Assembly: GCA_030770545.1 (NCBI GenBank)
Contig: CM061098.1
Location: forward strand, 9,121,501 to 9,185,500
DNA: 64,000 bases
From: Macropodus opercularis
Taxonomy: Eukaryota > Chordata > Actinopteri > Anabantiformes > Osphronemidae
Direction: 5' to 3'
The notes below the pieces were generated by a model that saw only the letters and a list, made by a program, of their open reading frames with translations, had not been told where the DNA came from and ran no database searches. Both the position numbers and the translations under genes were made by a program. Shown here piece by piece: positions 26,000 to 37,100 of this stretch (its first letter is position 1; every line of letters starts with the position of its first letter).

Positions 26000-26025
26000 C
26001 CCAGTGTGAGATTCCTCACACTGGG
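26000..26025. repeat. Perfect 11-bp inverted repeat with 4-base loop
   Basis: CCCAGTGTGAG at 26000-26010 and its exact reverse complement CTCACACTGGG at 26015-26025 enclose the loop ATTC. It lies about 50 bases before the GACA/GATA array. No poly-T follows and no function is assigned. Confidence 0.85.
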
Positions 26026-26072
26026 CCAGAAATGACTCTGACCCTCCTTCTACTCATCTGAATAAAAAGACT

Positions 26073-26213
26073 CAGACAGACAGACAGACAGACAGGCAGA
26101 CAGGCAGACAGATAGACAGACAGACAGGCAGACAGGCAGACAGGCAGACAGATAGACAGATAGACAGATAGACAGATAGACAGATAGATAGATAGACAGA
26201 TAGACAGATAGAC

Positions 26214-26276
<63 letters not shown>

Positions 26277-26282
26277 AGATAG
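26073..26282. repeat. Compound GACA/GATA (Bkm-like) microsatellite
   Basis: About 210 bases of mixed GACA, GGCA and GATA tetranucleotides, moving from GACA-rich on the left to pure GATA on the right, with one interruption (GATAATAGATAG). Arrays of this type are known as Bkm satellite and accumulate on some vertebrate sex chromosomes. Frames across it (poly Tyr-Leu-Ser-Ile) are artefacts. Confidence 0.97.
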
Positions 26283-26373
26283 TTCTGACCATCTTTACAG
26301 ACACTCCTGTCCGGTGACGTGTCTCCAGCGCCATCCCTCCTTCTCCTTTCCTGAGCTTCTGTTCTCTCCCCTT

Positions 26374-26377
<4 letters not shown>

Positions 26378-26437
<60 letters not shown>
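26378..26437. repeat. (CT)n followed by (CA)n
   Basis: About 14 CT units run directly into about 15 CA units, 100 bases after the GATA array and about 450 bases before the proposed smim32 first exon. Confidence 0.96.
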
Positions 26438-26438
<1 letters not shown>

Positions 26439-26579
26439 CTCAGTGAGATAGTGTGCCGCTGTGTTTTGCCCTCTGTGCTGCCTCGTTTTAATGTGGATCG
26501 ATAATCCCATGAGGACTGGTCGTCGGCAGCATCTATTCCAACACGTATAGACCATTAACTGGATAAACAAACAAGCAAA

Positions 26580-26900
26580 GGGCTGGAAAATCCGGAGTCC
26601 GACTTGCCCTTTCTCTGCGCCCTGTACGCACAGGCAGAGGCGATCTTGTACTGCGCACCACGACGCACAGGAGGACTTGTGTGCGCTCCAGCGATGCCGC
26701 TGAACTTCACCTGCTCTTACAGACCCTAGTGTCATTTGGATTTCGCTACAGTAGCCTACGATAACGCAGTTTTTCCTCCACCTCGGAGGCGAAAGGACGG
26801 TTTTGGACTCAACCACCAACAAGTGGAAAATAGCAATGTGCTCCTGTACCTGATCTGACCCATGGGTCTGGCTGTTCGGTTCAATGTGAGAGGTGGTGCA
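26580..26900 (+). promoter_or_regulatory. smim32: Candidate smim32 promoter region
   Basis: Compared with its surroundings this stretch is rich in CpG and in GC words (GCGCACCACGACGCAC, CGCTCCAGCGATGCCGC), and the enrichment continues to about 27060. It sits immediately upstream of the proposed noncoding first exon. There is no clear TATA box; the start site is inferred only. Confidence 0.35.
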
Positions 26901-27072
26901 TTAATAACCCACTCGGCGATATATGGTCTGTGGGCGCAGATTTGAAGCTATCGACCCGCTGCTTCTCACAGCGCGTGGCTGGAGCGAACGGAGCCGGGGA
27001 CGCCGAGGAATGCAGATCCGGGATTGTGTCTTCTCCAGCTCACCCGCGGAAGTCTTCGGAGCACACAACAAA
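26900..27072 (+). other. smim32: Probable smim32 noncoding first exon
   Basis: A strong donor ACAAA|gtaagtat follows position 27072, and the coding exon starts after a pyrimidine-rich acceptor (ccatcctccag, ending 27361). Joining the two leaves the coding frame open backwards but with no in-frame ATG before 27396, so this exon would be 5' UTR. The left boundary is a guess. Confidence 0.5.
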
Positions 27073-27395
27073 GTAAGTATAGTGATCATTTTGTTGATAG
27101 ATTCCACAAACTGATTATGACAAGTTCCGATATTGTAGTTTATATCACTTATCTCCTGTCGCCAGTCTAATTTGTGGCGCCACTGAATTGACTGTGACCT
27201 TTTTAGACATGAAGGTAGTCTGCTTTTATTGACGGGATTGTAACATCCCTTGGCTTTTCCTAAAAAAGTGTCACACAATTTGTGGGTGATGTTGCATCAC
27301 ATATTACACAGAGGTCAGGAGGCTGCAGCTATAACCTTCTTCCTGTCTGTCCATCCTCCAGCCGACCTTCGCAGTCGGAGAGCCTGCCGCGCGCC

Positions 27396-27737
27396 ATGCT
27401 GAGGCAGATTCTCCTGAACTCCACCAACAGCCCAGACTTCAGCCTGATGCTCATGGCCCAGTCCTCCACGCAGACTCCCTCATCTCTGAACGCCTCCCAC
27501 GGAGGCTCTGTGAGCGTTGCCGCTCTTCTGAGACCCACTACAGGGAGAGGAGGTGGTGGGCTCCGAGAGGGTGAGCTCCACAAACCGGACCTAATCACCT
27601 ACATAGTTATGTGCCTACTGCTCTTCCTGCTGGTGCTGCTCATTGTGTTTTTCATCAACTGCCAGCTCCGGAACTCTTTCTTTGCGTCTATGCCATACGA
27701 CAGGTCGCTGAGAGAGGCCAGAACCTCCTACAAATAA
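27396..27737 (+). CDS. smim32: SMIM32-like small single-pass membrane protein, 113 aa
   Basis: The ATG at 27396 is the first in-frame ATG after the proposed acceptor at 27361/27362; context is CGCGCCATGC. The protein has a Ser/Thr/Asn-rich N-terminal part with two sequons (N-S-T at 8-10, N-A-S at 32-34), a Gly-Arg stretch (50-57), then L-H-K-P-D-L-I-T-Y leading into one hydrophobic helix (about 66-88), and a tail C-Q-L-R-N-S-F-F-A-S-M-P-Y-D-R-S-L-R-E-A-R ending at residue 113. The K-P-D-L-x-T-Y lead-in and the CQLR...DRSLR.AR tail match human SMIM32 as I remember it, encoded near TRPC7 on 5q31. Function is unknown in any species to my knowledge. KCNE-type potassium-channel subunits were considered for their similar size and single span, but their juxtamembrane signature is absent. 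Sequons suggest, without proving, an outside N-terminus. Confidence 0.8.
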   Translation: MLRQILLNSTNSPDFSLMLMAQSSTQTPSSLNASHGGSVSVAALLRPTTGRGGGGLREGELHKPDLITYIVMCLLLFLLVLLIVFFINCQLRNSFFASMPYDRSLREARTSYK

Positions 27738-28490
27738 AACTGGACCCCAAGACGAACCTTTGCCACTCTGGGTTTTCTCTCTGAAGTTAAAGTGACCTAA
27801 ACTGCTGCTGCACGTACTGGACACGTCGTGTATTTCGGTTGTCTTGAACACACTGGATGGCTTAATTCTCAAAAGGACCCAACTTGATCAGGGCTTCGAT
27901 TGTTCCACATGTTGCCCCTCATTTGAATCTGTACGGGCTCACTGCCTTAAGCCCTACAGACAGTCCTTCAGGCGACAAGAGTACTGTACAGTATGTGGGC
28001 CCCACTGCAGGTGCAGAGATAACAATGTAATTCCTGTTAAAATTAGAGACTCATATATTTTGTGGTAATAGTAAAAGAACAATCCATCATCCCTGCTGCC
28101 TCCCATGTGGGCGCTGAAAAGCACTTTGCAGCAAACTATTTATTCCGGTACAATATACCCTCAATTTGTATTCAGTCATTTAATTGCTTGTAAATTTGAC
28201 CCGGCGCCTGCTGTTTAGGTCCAAAGTCACACTGGCTTTGTTAATGAATCTGTTTTTCCATGGAAAGGTGAAGGGGTCTATGGTAGTTTGTATAAAAATA
28301 TTTGTTGAAGGGGTCTACATTAGATTGTACATAAAATATTTTATATGACTGTAACTTAACTGTCTTGTCTTGTGAAATAATGCAGTTAACACAAAATTTT
28401 GACCCCTTTGTCCATTATAATATGGTGATTAAATTACAGAATGTAGAGGCTATATTGTCACATAAATAAATGTGGGCTACTTTAAAGTAG
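27738..28490 (+). other. smim32: Probable smim32 3' UTR
   Basis: Noncoding sequence after TAA with an AATAAA at 28465-28470, the best polyadenylation signal here. A 16-bp palindrome (28476-28491) lies where cleavage would be expected. Confidence 0.45.
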
Positions 28491-30300
28491 CGGTTTTTGT
28501 ATGTGTATCCACCAGTATGTGATGCTTACCTTACTGAGGCAGCTGCTGTTGTGAATGGCCAACAGTTTGATATGTCCACAGGGGAGTTTATACGATTGGT
28601 ACAGGGCTGCCAGCCTTATCGTGCACTTTCCCTCTTAATTAACTTCTCCCCCCACTATTTATAGCGACAATATCCCAAAAAATGAAGACTTGAGGCTGAA
28701 GTATTTGAAGAGTCTTGTGTGATAAACCAAACAGTGTTCGGTTTCAGTGCCACCGGTGATGCGCAAATCCTCTTTAATCTTGTTGTTGGAAACATGTCTC
28801 ACATACCAAGACAGATAGATGACCCTGTCGCTGTAATCCTGTGCTTCTGTGTGTGCATGCAATTTGTGCTCACTGGTTTGTTTATGTCTGAGACCTAAGA
28901 GAGGCGTTGCATTTCAAGTATTGGGCAAAATGTCTCGACATTATCAAACCAGAGGAGCTGAAGTCAAATGATTCCTTAACATTAATATTGTTTCATGAAT
29001 TCTGTGATAGAAAATCTCACTGAAATTAGTGAAATACTGTGATTCTTGTCAGCTGTCACGTAATTATATTATAGTCTGGGTTTGAGGAGCACTGAAACAA
29101 GATATTTTAAATGAGAGAGCGGGGGACACATTGGATTGGAGTGACGCTAGCTCCATTACTTAGAACATTCAGATGAAAGGAATATGCGCAGCCTCAATTC
29201 CTTCTTTATATTCTTTGCTCCACACCCTCCATCCAATGTCAGCTGCAGTCATGAGCACAAACAAATAATTCCAGAGTACAGTAAGTACGATAACTGCTTT
29301 GCAGCATTGTCACCACGATAACAATGCTGCTCTTTTAGATTTTAACCGTTTGGAGGCGCCACAAGTCTGTTTACAGTTTACATAGTATGATTTTAGTATA
29401 AAATGATAAAACAACAAATCACAAAAAGTGACAAAGACATTAGGTTTGCAAAAAACTAAAAATAAAACACTTACAGGTTTTAATGTTATGATGCCAGCAT
29501 GGGGGAAAAAAAGACAATTACTTAGATAGAATGAGAGGCCACACACTGATCTCTGTTCCGATGGTTCAGCAAGGAGGGAAATGATAATGACCAACTGTGT
29601 AGTAATAATTATTGTGACAATTGCACAAATAAGATCTTGCTTAGTTCCAGCATAAACCCTATTCTGAAAAAAAATATTATGTTCTTGTAATGTCTAAGAT
29701 TGTGCAACCTTAGATGTCCGCATACAGTGTCTTTGGCAAATCTCACATTACGTTGTACATGAGAGATAAGGACAGACTATTGTCACACTGAGCATTTTTT
29801 GTAATATTCTGAGAAACTGTGACCGGATTATAAGTGAAACGACATCACAGTAACTAGATGTTTATATTCTTAATTTTGAAGCTGTTAAGCTATATGTAAT
29901 TAATAAAAGCAAGAAATTTATATACATTAATCTTCAGTGTTCCACGTTTTGCATATTACTGAACTCAAACATCTGTGTAGCAGTAGAAAATGTACTAGCT
30001 ACCAGCGAGAACCTGTTTGAATATTAACACTTGTTTGCCTGTGCTGCCAGCTGGTGGTGGGATGTTTCATTGCATCATGTAATTTACAGTCACTGTGGGT
30101 TTTGCAACACTTCATTTCTAAATTTGGATTTTACTACGTCACGCCTACGTTTCAACACACTGTTCCACCAGTCTCTGTTCTGACAAACAGTCGCCTTGAA
30201 CAGGGATCAGGCTAATGACTTAAGATGTTTGTTTACGTGGGCAGTTGAACATCTGTAATAAGAAATGAAACCCTGGCTCAGACGCAGCCTCAACTCTGTA
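28491..30300. other. Intergenic region between smim32 and diaph1
   Basis: About 1.8 kb of AT-rich sequence. No ORF with recognisable similarity and no RNA gene seen on either strand. Confidence 0.6.
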
Positions 30301-31035
30301 TCCGAGCAGCCTTTAAATCCTCTCAGGTGTAGCTGCGGGGCGCAGGCTCCTCCCACTCAGCGCCGACCGGACTGTCAGAAGAACAGGAAGACTATTACGT
30401 AGTCGAATCCCTGCTGTCACGTAGGGGTTAAAAACTTAACTAAACTTCTAGCAGCCATGGAAACTAATTTAGGAGATGCTCTCGATCCGATTCATCTGTA
30501 ACACAGACTCTTCGCCCTTGTTTTAGTAGCCGAAAACCCGACGTCAAACCAGGAAGAGTGGACTTTTATGGACCGTGGAGACGTTCCTAACTGTAGCAGA
30601 CAAGCTAGCTTAGCTAAAGTTAGCTCAGTTTGTACGGCATACTTTCGGGACTTAAAATTCAAATTCCAAGGCTACGATTTGCGTGTGAATACGGGTGGAA
30701 TAGCGCCTTCATTGGTGTTTGATACACACAACAGGTTGTTTCTGTACTTTTCGCCCCGAGGACTTGGGACTATGCTTTGAATTTCCCTCCTTCAGTGATA
30801 CGGACAAGCGGCGTAGCGAGGAAAAGGATTCGTTCGGTGTAGTTGGCTTACCACCAAATCATTAGCAGCCCTATGCTAATTGCGGCTAGTTAGCATTGGC
30901 AGTAGTCTAGGCCCAGGGGAATTAACAGTTAGCCTTTTGAGAAATTAAGAAATATCACCGGTTCAGAGCGTGGGGATTAACGCTACACGTCTTTATTTTG
31001 AAATCCAGTTCAAGGAAGCGCATTAATTTACTAAT
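30300..31035 (+). promoter_or_regulatory. diaph1: Candidate diaph1 promoter and 5' leader
   Basis: A GC-richer patch (30330-30420) has a CTCCTCCCAC box and CRE-like half sites (TTACGTAG, TGTCACGTAG). The region beyond is unspliced up to the diaph1 ATG at 31036 as far as can be seen. Two upstream ORFs begin at 30457 and 30568. Repeated GCTAG/TTAGC words cluster at 30600-30640 and 30870-30900. The start site is not determinable from sequence. Confidence 0.4.
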
Positions 31036-31134
31036 ATGGAGCCGAACTCGGGGAATTCTGCATCAGCTGCAGGTACCAAGAAGGACAAAAAATCCAAGAA
31101 GAGCTATGAGGATGGAGATGGGAAAAAGAAATTT
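31036..31134 (+). CDS. diaph1: diaph1 first coding exon
   Basis: Starts M-E-P-N-S-G, like the M-E-P start of mammalian DIAPH1, followed by Lys-rich K-K-D-K-K-S-K-K and ending G-K-K-K-F|gtgagt, phase 0, 33 codons. The basic cluster is the usual membrane-proximal N-terminal motif of the family. The ATG (context AATATGG) is less strong than that of the upstream ORF at 30457. Confidence 0.9.
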
Positions 31135-34100
31135 GTGAGTATCGTACAGGGGAATTTTACACTTTTATTTGTAGTGTACGCAGCACACACTCAAATAGTT
31201 CCTCTTGCATGGTGTTTTCTTTGACGGTTTGCTATGAGCTGCAAACTGTAAACACACCTGTAGCTCGTTGTTTTCTAAAACTTTCCAGGAGCTGTTGATT
31301 TTAGGTTTTTGAGAAGACTAAGGTCAAAGTGTCAGCATCTGAGGAAGTAGTTTTTCACCTTACAGTATCGTAATGTTATATAGTCCTGACAAATTGCAAC
31401 ATGTTGCTTAGTATAGAAAGGGTCTTTATTCTAAGCTTTTATTTAGTCAATATTGCTGCACCATTATATTCATTTTCTTCATTATAGAAAAATAAAGCAG
31501 TTGTGTAATTGTGCCAAAGAAATGAACTGCATTTCTTTTGTTAGGGTGTGGCATTTACAGTTTGAATTTTAACAAGGTGACTTAATCATTGTCACATCAT
31601 GTAATATTTGTCTGACTGTGTCAGCATGGTGCTTTGAGGGAAGCAGAGCAGCAGGAGTCACCAGCACTAATGCTTGTCAACCGCCAGGGAAACTGTTGTG
31701 TAACTTAATCCCATGGCCATGTCTAGCAACAGGTGAAAAGTGATATTGTACTCACAGCACATGGTAACCATAGAGGGCATGCCTAACTCACATCTGGTCT
31801 CTGACTAAACTATTGCCCTCAAGGAAGACATGGCAGACATCTTTTTCAAACCCTCTTATTTGAACCACTAGATAGTTTAAATACTGCTCATATGAACCAG
31901 CACAGTTTATTTTCAACACAGCTACTGTACATGCACAACCGTTTGTTAAAGTTTTTTCATGTGAACAGTACCACCTGGGCAAGTTCAAAAGCACCCATGC
32001 CAAGCAGTAGGGAGAGAATGTAGAAGTTGGCCTTTGTTAAAGGCATGGCAGTTCTTGTACAGTGGGGTGCAAGGCTTCTATTGTATGATGAAAATAAATC
32101 ATTATGAGAAGTTATATAATGATACAGTGGTGTTATTACACATGCTGGTTTAGGTCGAGATAACCAGTGGGCTACTAACAAAAATATCTGTGTGTTTGTG
32201 TTGGGAGTGTGAGGTCCTGTGTAAACAGACTGCCCACCTTTCATTGAGGTATGTTCCTGAATTTAGTACGCCACTGAAATTTGAACCTATTCTTGCAGAA
32301 TACTTGTTACGCCATGGTCAATATTCAGGCAAAGGTAAACAAGTGTAGAAATATTTGTGGTGCAATTGAGCTCCTGTGGGACATAAGCATGAATTTATCA
32401 TAACTTTTTCAGACATATCATCGATTTTAACATAATGTGATATGCTTGACTTATTGATGTGTGGTCACCAATAACACAGGTATTTGATAATCCAACACAA
32501 AACAGAAACACAGTAGTTTTCATCTAAGACTGAATGCAGTAAAGTGCATAGTCCAGTTCATGACCTGGCCACAGTTGGGTAGATTAAAGTAAGAGGATGG
32601 ACATTTTTTAGTTAATTTGAGTTTCTACTATGTTATGTTCAAATAATACCCATGGCTTCAGCAAGGTTTCACATTAGGGTTTAAATTCACCAAAATACTG
32701 AGTATCGATTTCAAACATTAAATGTTGCCTAAACTCCAACATTCACAGTAATGTTTACTACAGATCTTCAAGAACAACATACAGTGTCATTAAATGTTGC
32801 ATGGCTGCAGCATGTAATCATGTCTGTGCGTGTGTGTGGTCCTCTACACTGGCTGTTTTTGGCATATGTAAGCTGTAGTTATGAGGTAAGGTAGCTGAGC
32901 TTCACCCAGATGCTTTGTTTGAGGCCAAAAGCACATCAGCTAGCTGTTCTACCTAAAGCTCTATCTGTGTTTGTTGGGCCCTGGGGGATATAAAGGATCA
33001 GCATCTGTGAATACAGTTGACATAAACAAGCTGCTAGAGTGTGGATTAGCCAGGGATCACTGCCTTGGACAATTGTTTGGTATACAAGGTGAATTGTAGA
33101 TCACAGATTGTAGGTCTGGGACATTGAGTTTCACGGGCTTCACAATTTGAGGAAGATTTGCTGAATTATTAAGTGTCTGACGTTTTATTCATGTGAAAAT
33201 TGTGAATCTTGGTTATCCAGAAGACCAAACTGAGAACCCTTGATAGTGTCTCAGGAGTATATACTGAAGCTTTCTTGTCATTTTAATTTATTTGGTTCTT
33301 CTGAATGTGATTTCATCCTACCAGTTGGATTACTTTACTTTCATTAATTTATAATATCATCAGAATCATAAACAGAACCAAGAGTCTTTATTTAGTTTGC
33401 ATCCAGCCCCTAACTAAGATTCTGAATTTATGTAGCAGCTCCAAAGTAGTGCCACACCATCAGTAACAACAACACTAAACTAAAATAGGTGTTCAAGTCT
33501 GTGCGCTTGGGTATGAGTTTAGGTGTTAAAAGCAGGTTGTTTATTTATAAGGCTTGATTAATATGCAACATAAGTGCCCTTTCTTTCAAGCATAAAAGAT
33601 TTTGCCCATGTGTGCCTTTTTGCAGAAGTACACCTACTTCCTGGGGGAACCACCTCAGCAAATGCTTCATTTAAGATAACAACATCAATTAGACTAGTCA
33701 GGTCACAACTCTTAAGTGACCCAGTCTGACTTGAGCCGTCTGAGGTGTGTAGTCTGAAGCAGTGTAGTTAAAAGTTTCTTTGGTGTGCAGTAGGTCCCTG
33801 TTGCCCTCTTTTATATATGTCTGTTCCGTTTCCTTACTGTTCACAGACACACTCAAATAGGTAGACACACAGTTTCCTGTTCTGTACATCTCAGGGGAAG
33901 AAGTGCATACTATGAGCTGAAGAAAAGGATGACTGAGTGCCAGTGTGAAACTGGAGTGGTTAATGGACTGCTAGTGGCAGGGGCCTCTTGGCTCTGAGTG
34001 AAAGGGTATGTTTTCTAGAGCAAGGGAACGCAACTGAGCCATCAATGAGCAGGGTCGTGGGGAAGCAGGGAGAGGAACAGAAGGTAGTTGTGACAAAAAG

Positions 34101-37100
34101 GAGGAGTTGGGAAAGAAGCAAGCAAAGATGAATCCAGTGCATCATTGCGGCATGCAGTCAGTGGTAATGGATATGGAGAGCTGAAGCTGCAAAGTTAAGT
34201 CCAGAAACACAGTTAAAAGGTAAACAGCTCTACCCTCTTTGGTTCGAACAGTCAAGTTTGTTGCACCTTGAGTTTGTGATTAATTGCAACTATTATAGAT
34301 TGATTAATAAAGATACAACCCCAGATGTGACATAACTGATTCGATGTAGATAGTAATGCAATATGACTTTTATTTGCACAACGATTATTATTATTATTGT
34401 GGTATTGTGATTGTGGTTAGCATCTTGGGACTATTTGAATAGCAGTCATTTGCACGCACATAGTTAAATGAATCTTCATTCCAATGTACTTACTACAGAC
34501 ATTTGTTGGGATAATGTTTAATGGGGTAGCGGAATGATAAAAGTTAACCGTGTTGTCTGTTTGTTGTTCTTACTGTACTTCACAGACAGAGAAGGAGCAG
34601 TGATTGTCTCAGCTGCGGACTGTTTAGTTTGCTCTGAGGCTTGTTGTGACTGGATGTGAGAGCTGAGTTGTGTAAGGAAAGTGCTGGTCACTACTTTGTT
34701 GAGGCAGGCTCAGACAAGGAATGTGGAGTCACCGCAGCGCTGAAATACCATACTTAGAATGGAATCTCACCTGCACTCGCTGGATGTTGATCAAAATTTT
34801 TGTATTTCAGACAGCATTTTTGATGTTACTTCAGGACAGACTTGGTGTTGCAGTGTAATTAGTCCAAGTCCCTGTGAAAGCATATTTTAAGCCTAAAGGG
34901 GACATCTTTAACTGCTTGTGATGATAATGATAATAACTGTACGTTATTTTTATGCCATGCAGCTATTGGGGTCATGTCATGCAAATGCTAGTGTAAATCA
35001 TGCCTGGCATTACGTAGTCGCAGGAGAATGAAGGATTGTTGAAGAGTAAGTAAGAGAGAAGTTGGGTCAATCACAAATCTGATGTGTGACAATACTTCCT
35101 TGTCAGTTTGTGCAGCTGACTGTTTGAGTCACATGTGTGATGTTTGTGCACATAACTATGTCTTCCGGTCTCTGCTTGCAAAGAGAGCATATGTCTGTGA
35201 TGAGGAAGCATTTCTCATTATTGTAATGCTTTTTTTTTTTTATACAAAGAAATACAATTTTTTGCCTTCAGCTGTTGAACATTTATTTATATTTAAGTTT
35301 TATCTGCCTAAATGTCGAAGTTCTTCAGTGGGTGCAATCCCTGTGTAGTTGAAATGATCTGATCAGTCATCATTTTGTTAATTTTTACAGTATTTTGCAC
35401 GCAGATGTGGCTCACAGTTCACTGCTATGTAGAAAGCAACATGTGAATTTTGTACTGAACTTTCGCTTTCAAACACTAATTTCTCAGCTCTTAAATTTAC
35501 TTCTTGTATTTGTGTCTTTGTATGTCTCATGTTGTGTCAATGTTGTTCTTGTTCTCAGGACTGTGGCAGGAAGTTGTGCAAAAATAGTGCACAGGATGCT
35601 TTTTTATTCAGCTCCATGATTGCTCACCCTTATCGCTCTTAATCCCTCTTTTCCATCCATTGTGCAAGGACCTACCAGTGGTCTCATAAATATATTTTAG
35701 GACTTGCACCTAGCCCTATGGCCTGGATTATGTTTAAACTTACAGCACAGATGTATTATTGGAGCCCAATAGACAGGTTTGAAATATTGCAGAGACTGGA
35801 GATGGATAGTTCTGAGTCCCTGTATTATGCAAATTAGTCAGGACAGGGGTTCTGCTTTTGAGTTTTTCTCAAACTAAATTACATTTGCCAGGTTAGTAGG
35901 GCGAATGTGACATTGGAGGTCTACTGTAGTGTCCCTAAACGTCCACTAATTATTAGCTTAGTAACAAAATGTCACAAAGAAATATATATGCTCTAATATA
36001 TTCCAAGAAAGTTAAAAAGAAAATATTTTGACATTTGAGAAATATTAATTAAATGCCTGCTTATTGGTCAAAACTAATTGTGTTGTTCAATAGTCTAACC
36101 ACTACTTTTATAAACAGGTTTGCTTGACACATTTTACAATAGTGATGCTCGCAAAAGATTTAGATTTCTGCTGTCTTACTACAGCATCTCTAACTGGCTT
36201 TTATCTTTAGTGCTTGTGAAAGATAGAACTGTCTGAGCAGCATCTGGATGTTGCAACAGCAATCATTTCATCACCATTTTATGTGATGTTTTCTTTACAT
36301 TACAATATAAGGAATATGTTGTAAACCACACGTAGTTTGCGATTAAAAGTATTTCAATATGATTCAATTTAGCTGATTTTCTGTTGCAAAACAAGGAACA
36401 TTTTCTCACCATCAACTACATTCAAGCTTTGGGCATCTTTGTATGGAGTTTTATGGTTGGTAAACCCACCAGTCTGCAATTTCCATGTATGTATGTCTGT
36501 ATGAAAATTTGATGTTCGTGTTGTTGCTTAAAGCTCACTGCTGTTTTAAGTAGGGGTGTGTACTCATAGATCTTGTCCAGGTCGAAGGTCACCTTCTGAT
36601 ATCATAACAGAATAATACATACTGTAACAGAGCCGGGTCAGTAGTTACCTGACATGGTTTGTGTATCCTTTCTGTGGCAGCATTTTGGGTTCCCTGTGGC
36701 GGAGTGACAGGCGAGACATAAAAGGATATAAGCACAAGACAAAAGTACTGTCACAAACTCGAGCTCCGGGCTTTGCAAAGACAGTAACTATGACAGTTCC
36801 AACATGACATACAAACAACAGTGAACGAGACATAGTAATTGCTCAAAGTTCTGCACAGCTGCACTGTGTAGTAACCATTTCTTACCTCTGTATCGTTCTT
36901 AAAAGAAAAGTTGCTCATTCTCAATTTTCACTTTAGGTTCATTCTTTGCGCTAAAAAATAAGCCAATTAAAAGTTAGATGCTCTTGCATACTTTTAAGTT
37001 TATGTATACTTTGTGCTTTTACCGCAAATTCAGCTGACTATGTTTAGTAAGGGTGTCAGTGAGTTGTTTGGTATGGGTATCTGTTGCACTCGAAGCAGAT

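Noticed and set aside
26050..26436. Minus-strand frame of 128 codons rich in Tyr-Leu-Ser-Ile and Cys-Leu-Ser-Val
   Set aside because: It is only the translation of the GACA/GATA, CT and CA microsatellites.
27396..27737. KCNE-type potassium channel subunit
   Set aside because: Size and single span fit, but the KCNE juxtamembrane signature is missing while the SMIM32 tail motif and the 5q31-like neighbourhood fit.
30568..30780. 70-codon ORF as a separate gene
   Set aside because: No similarity recognised and it lies in the probable diaph1 leader; kept only as an upstream ORF.
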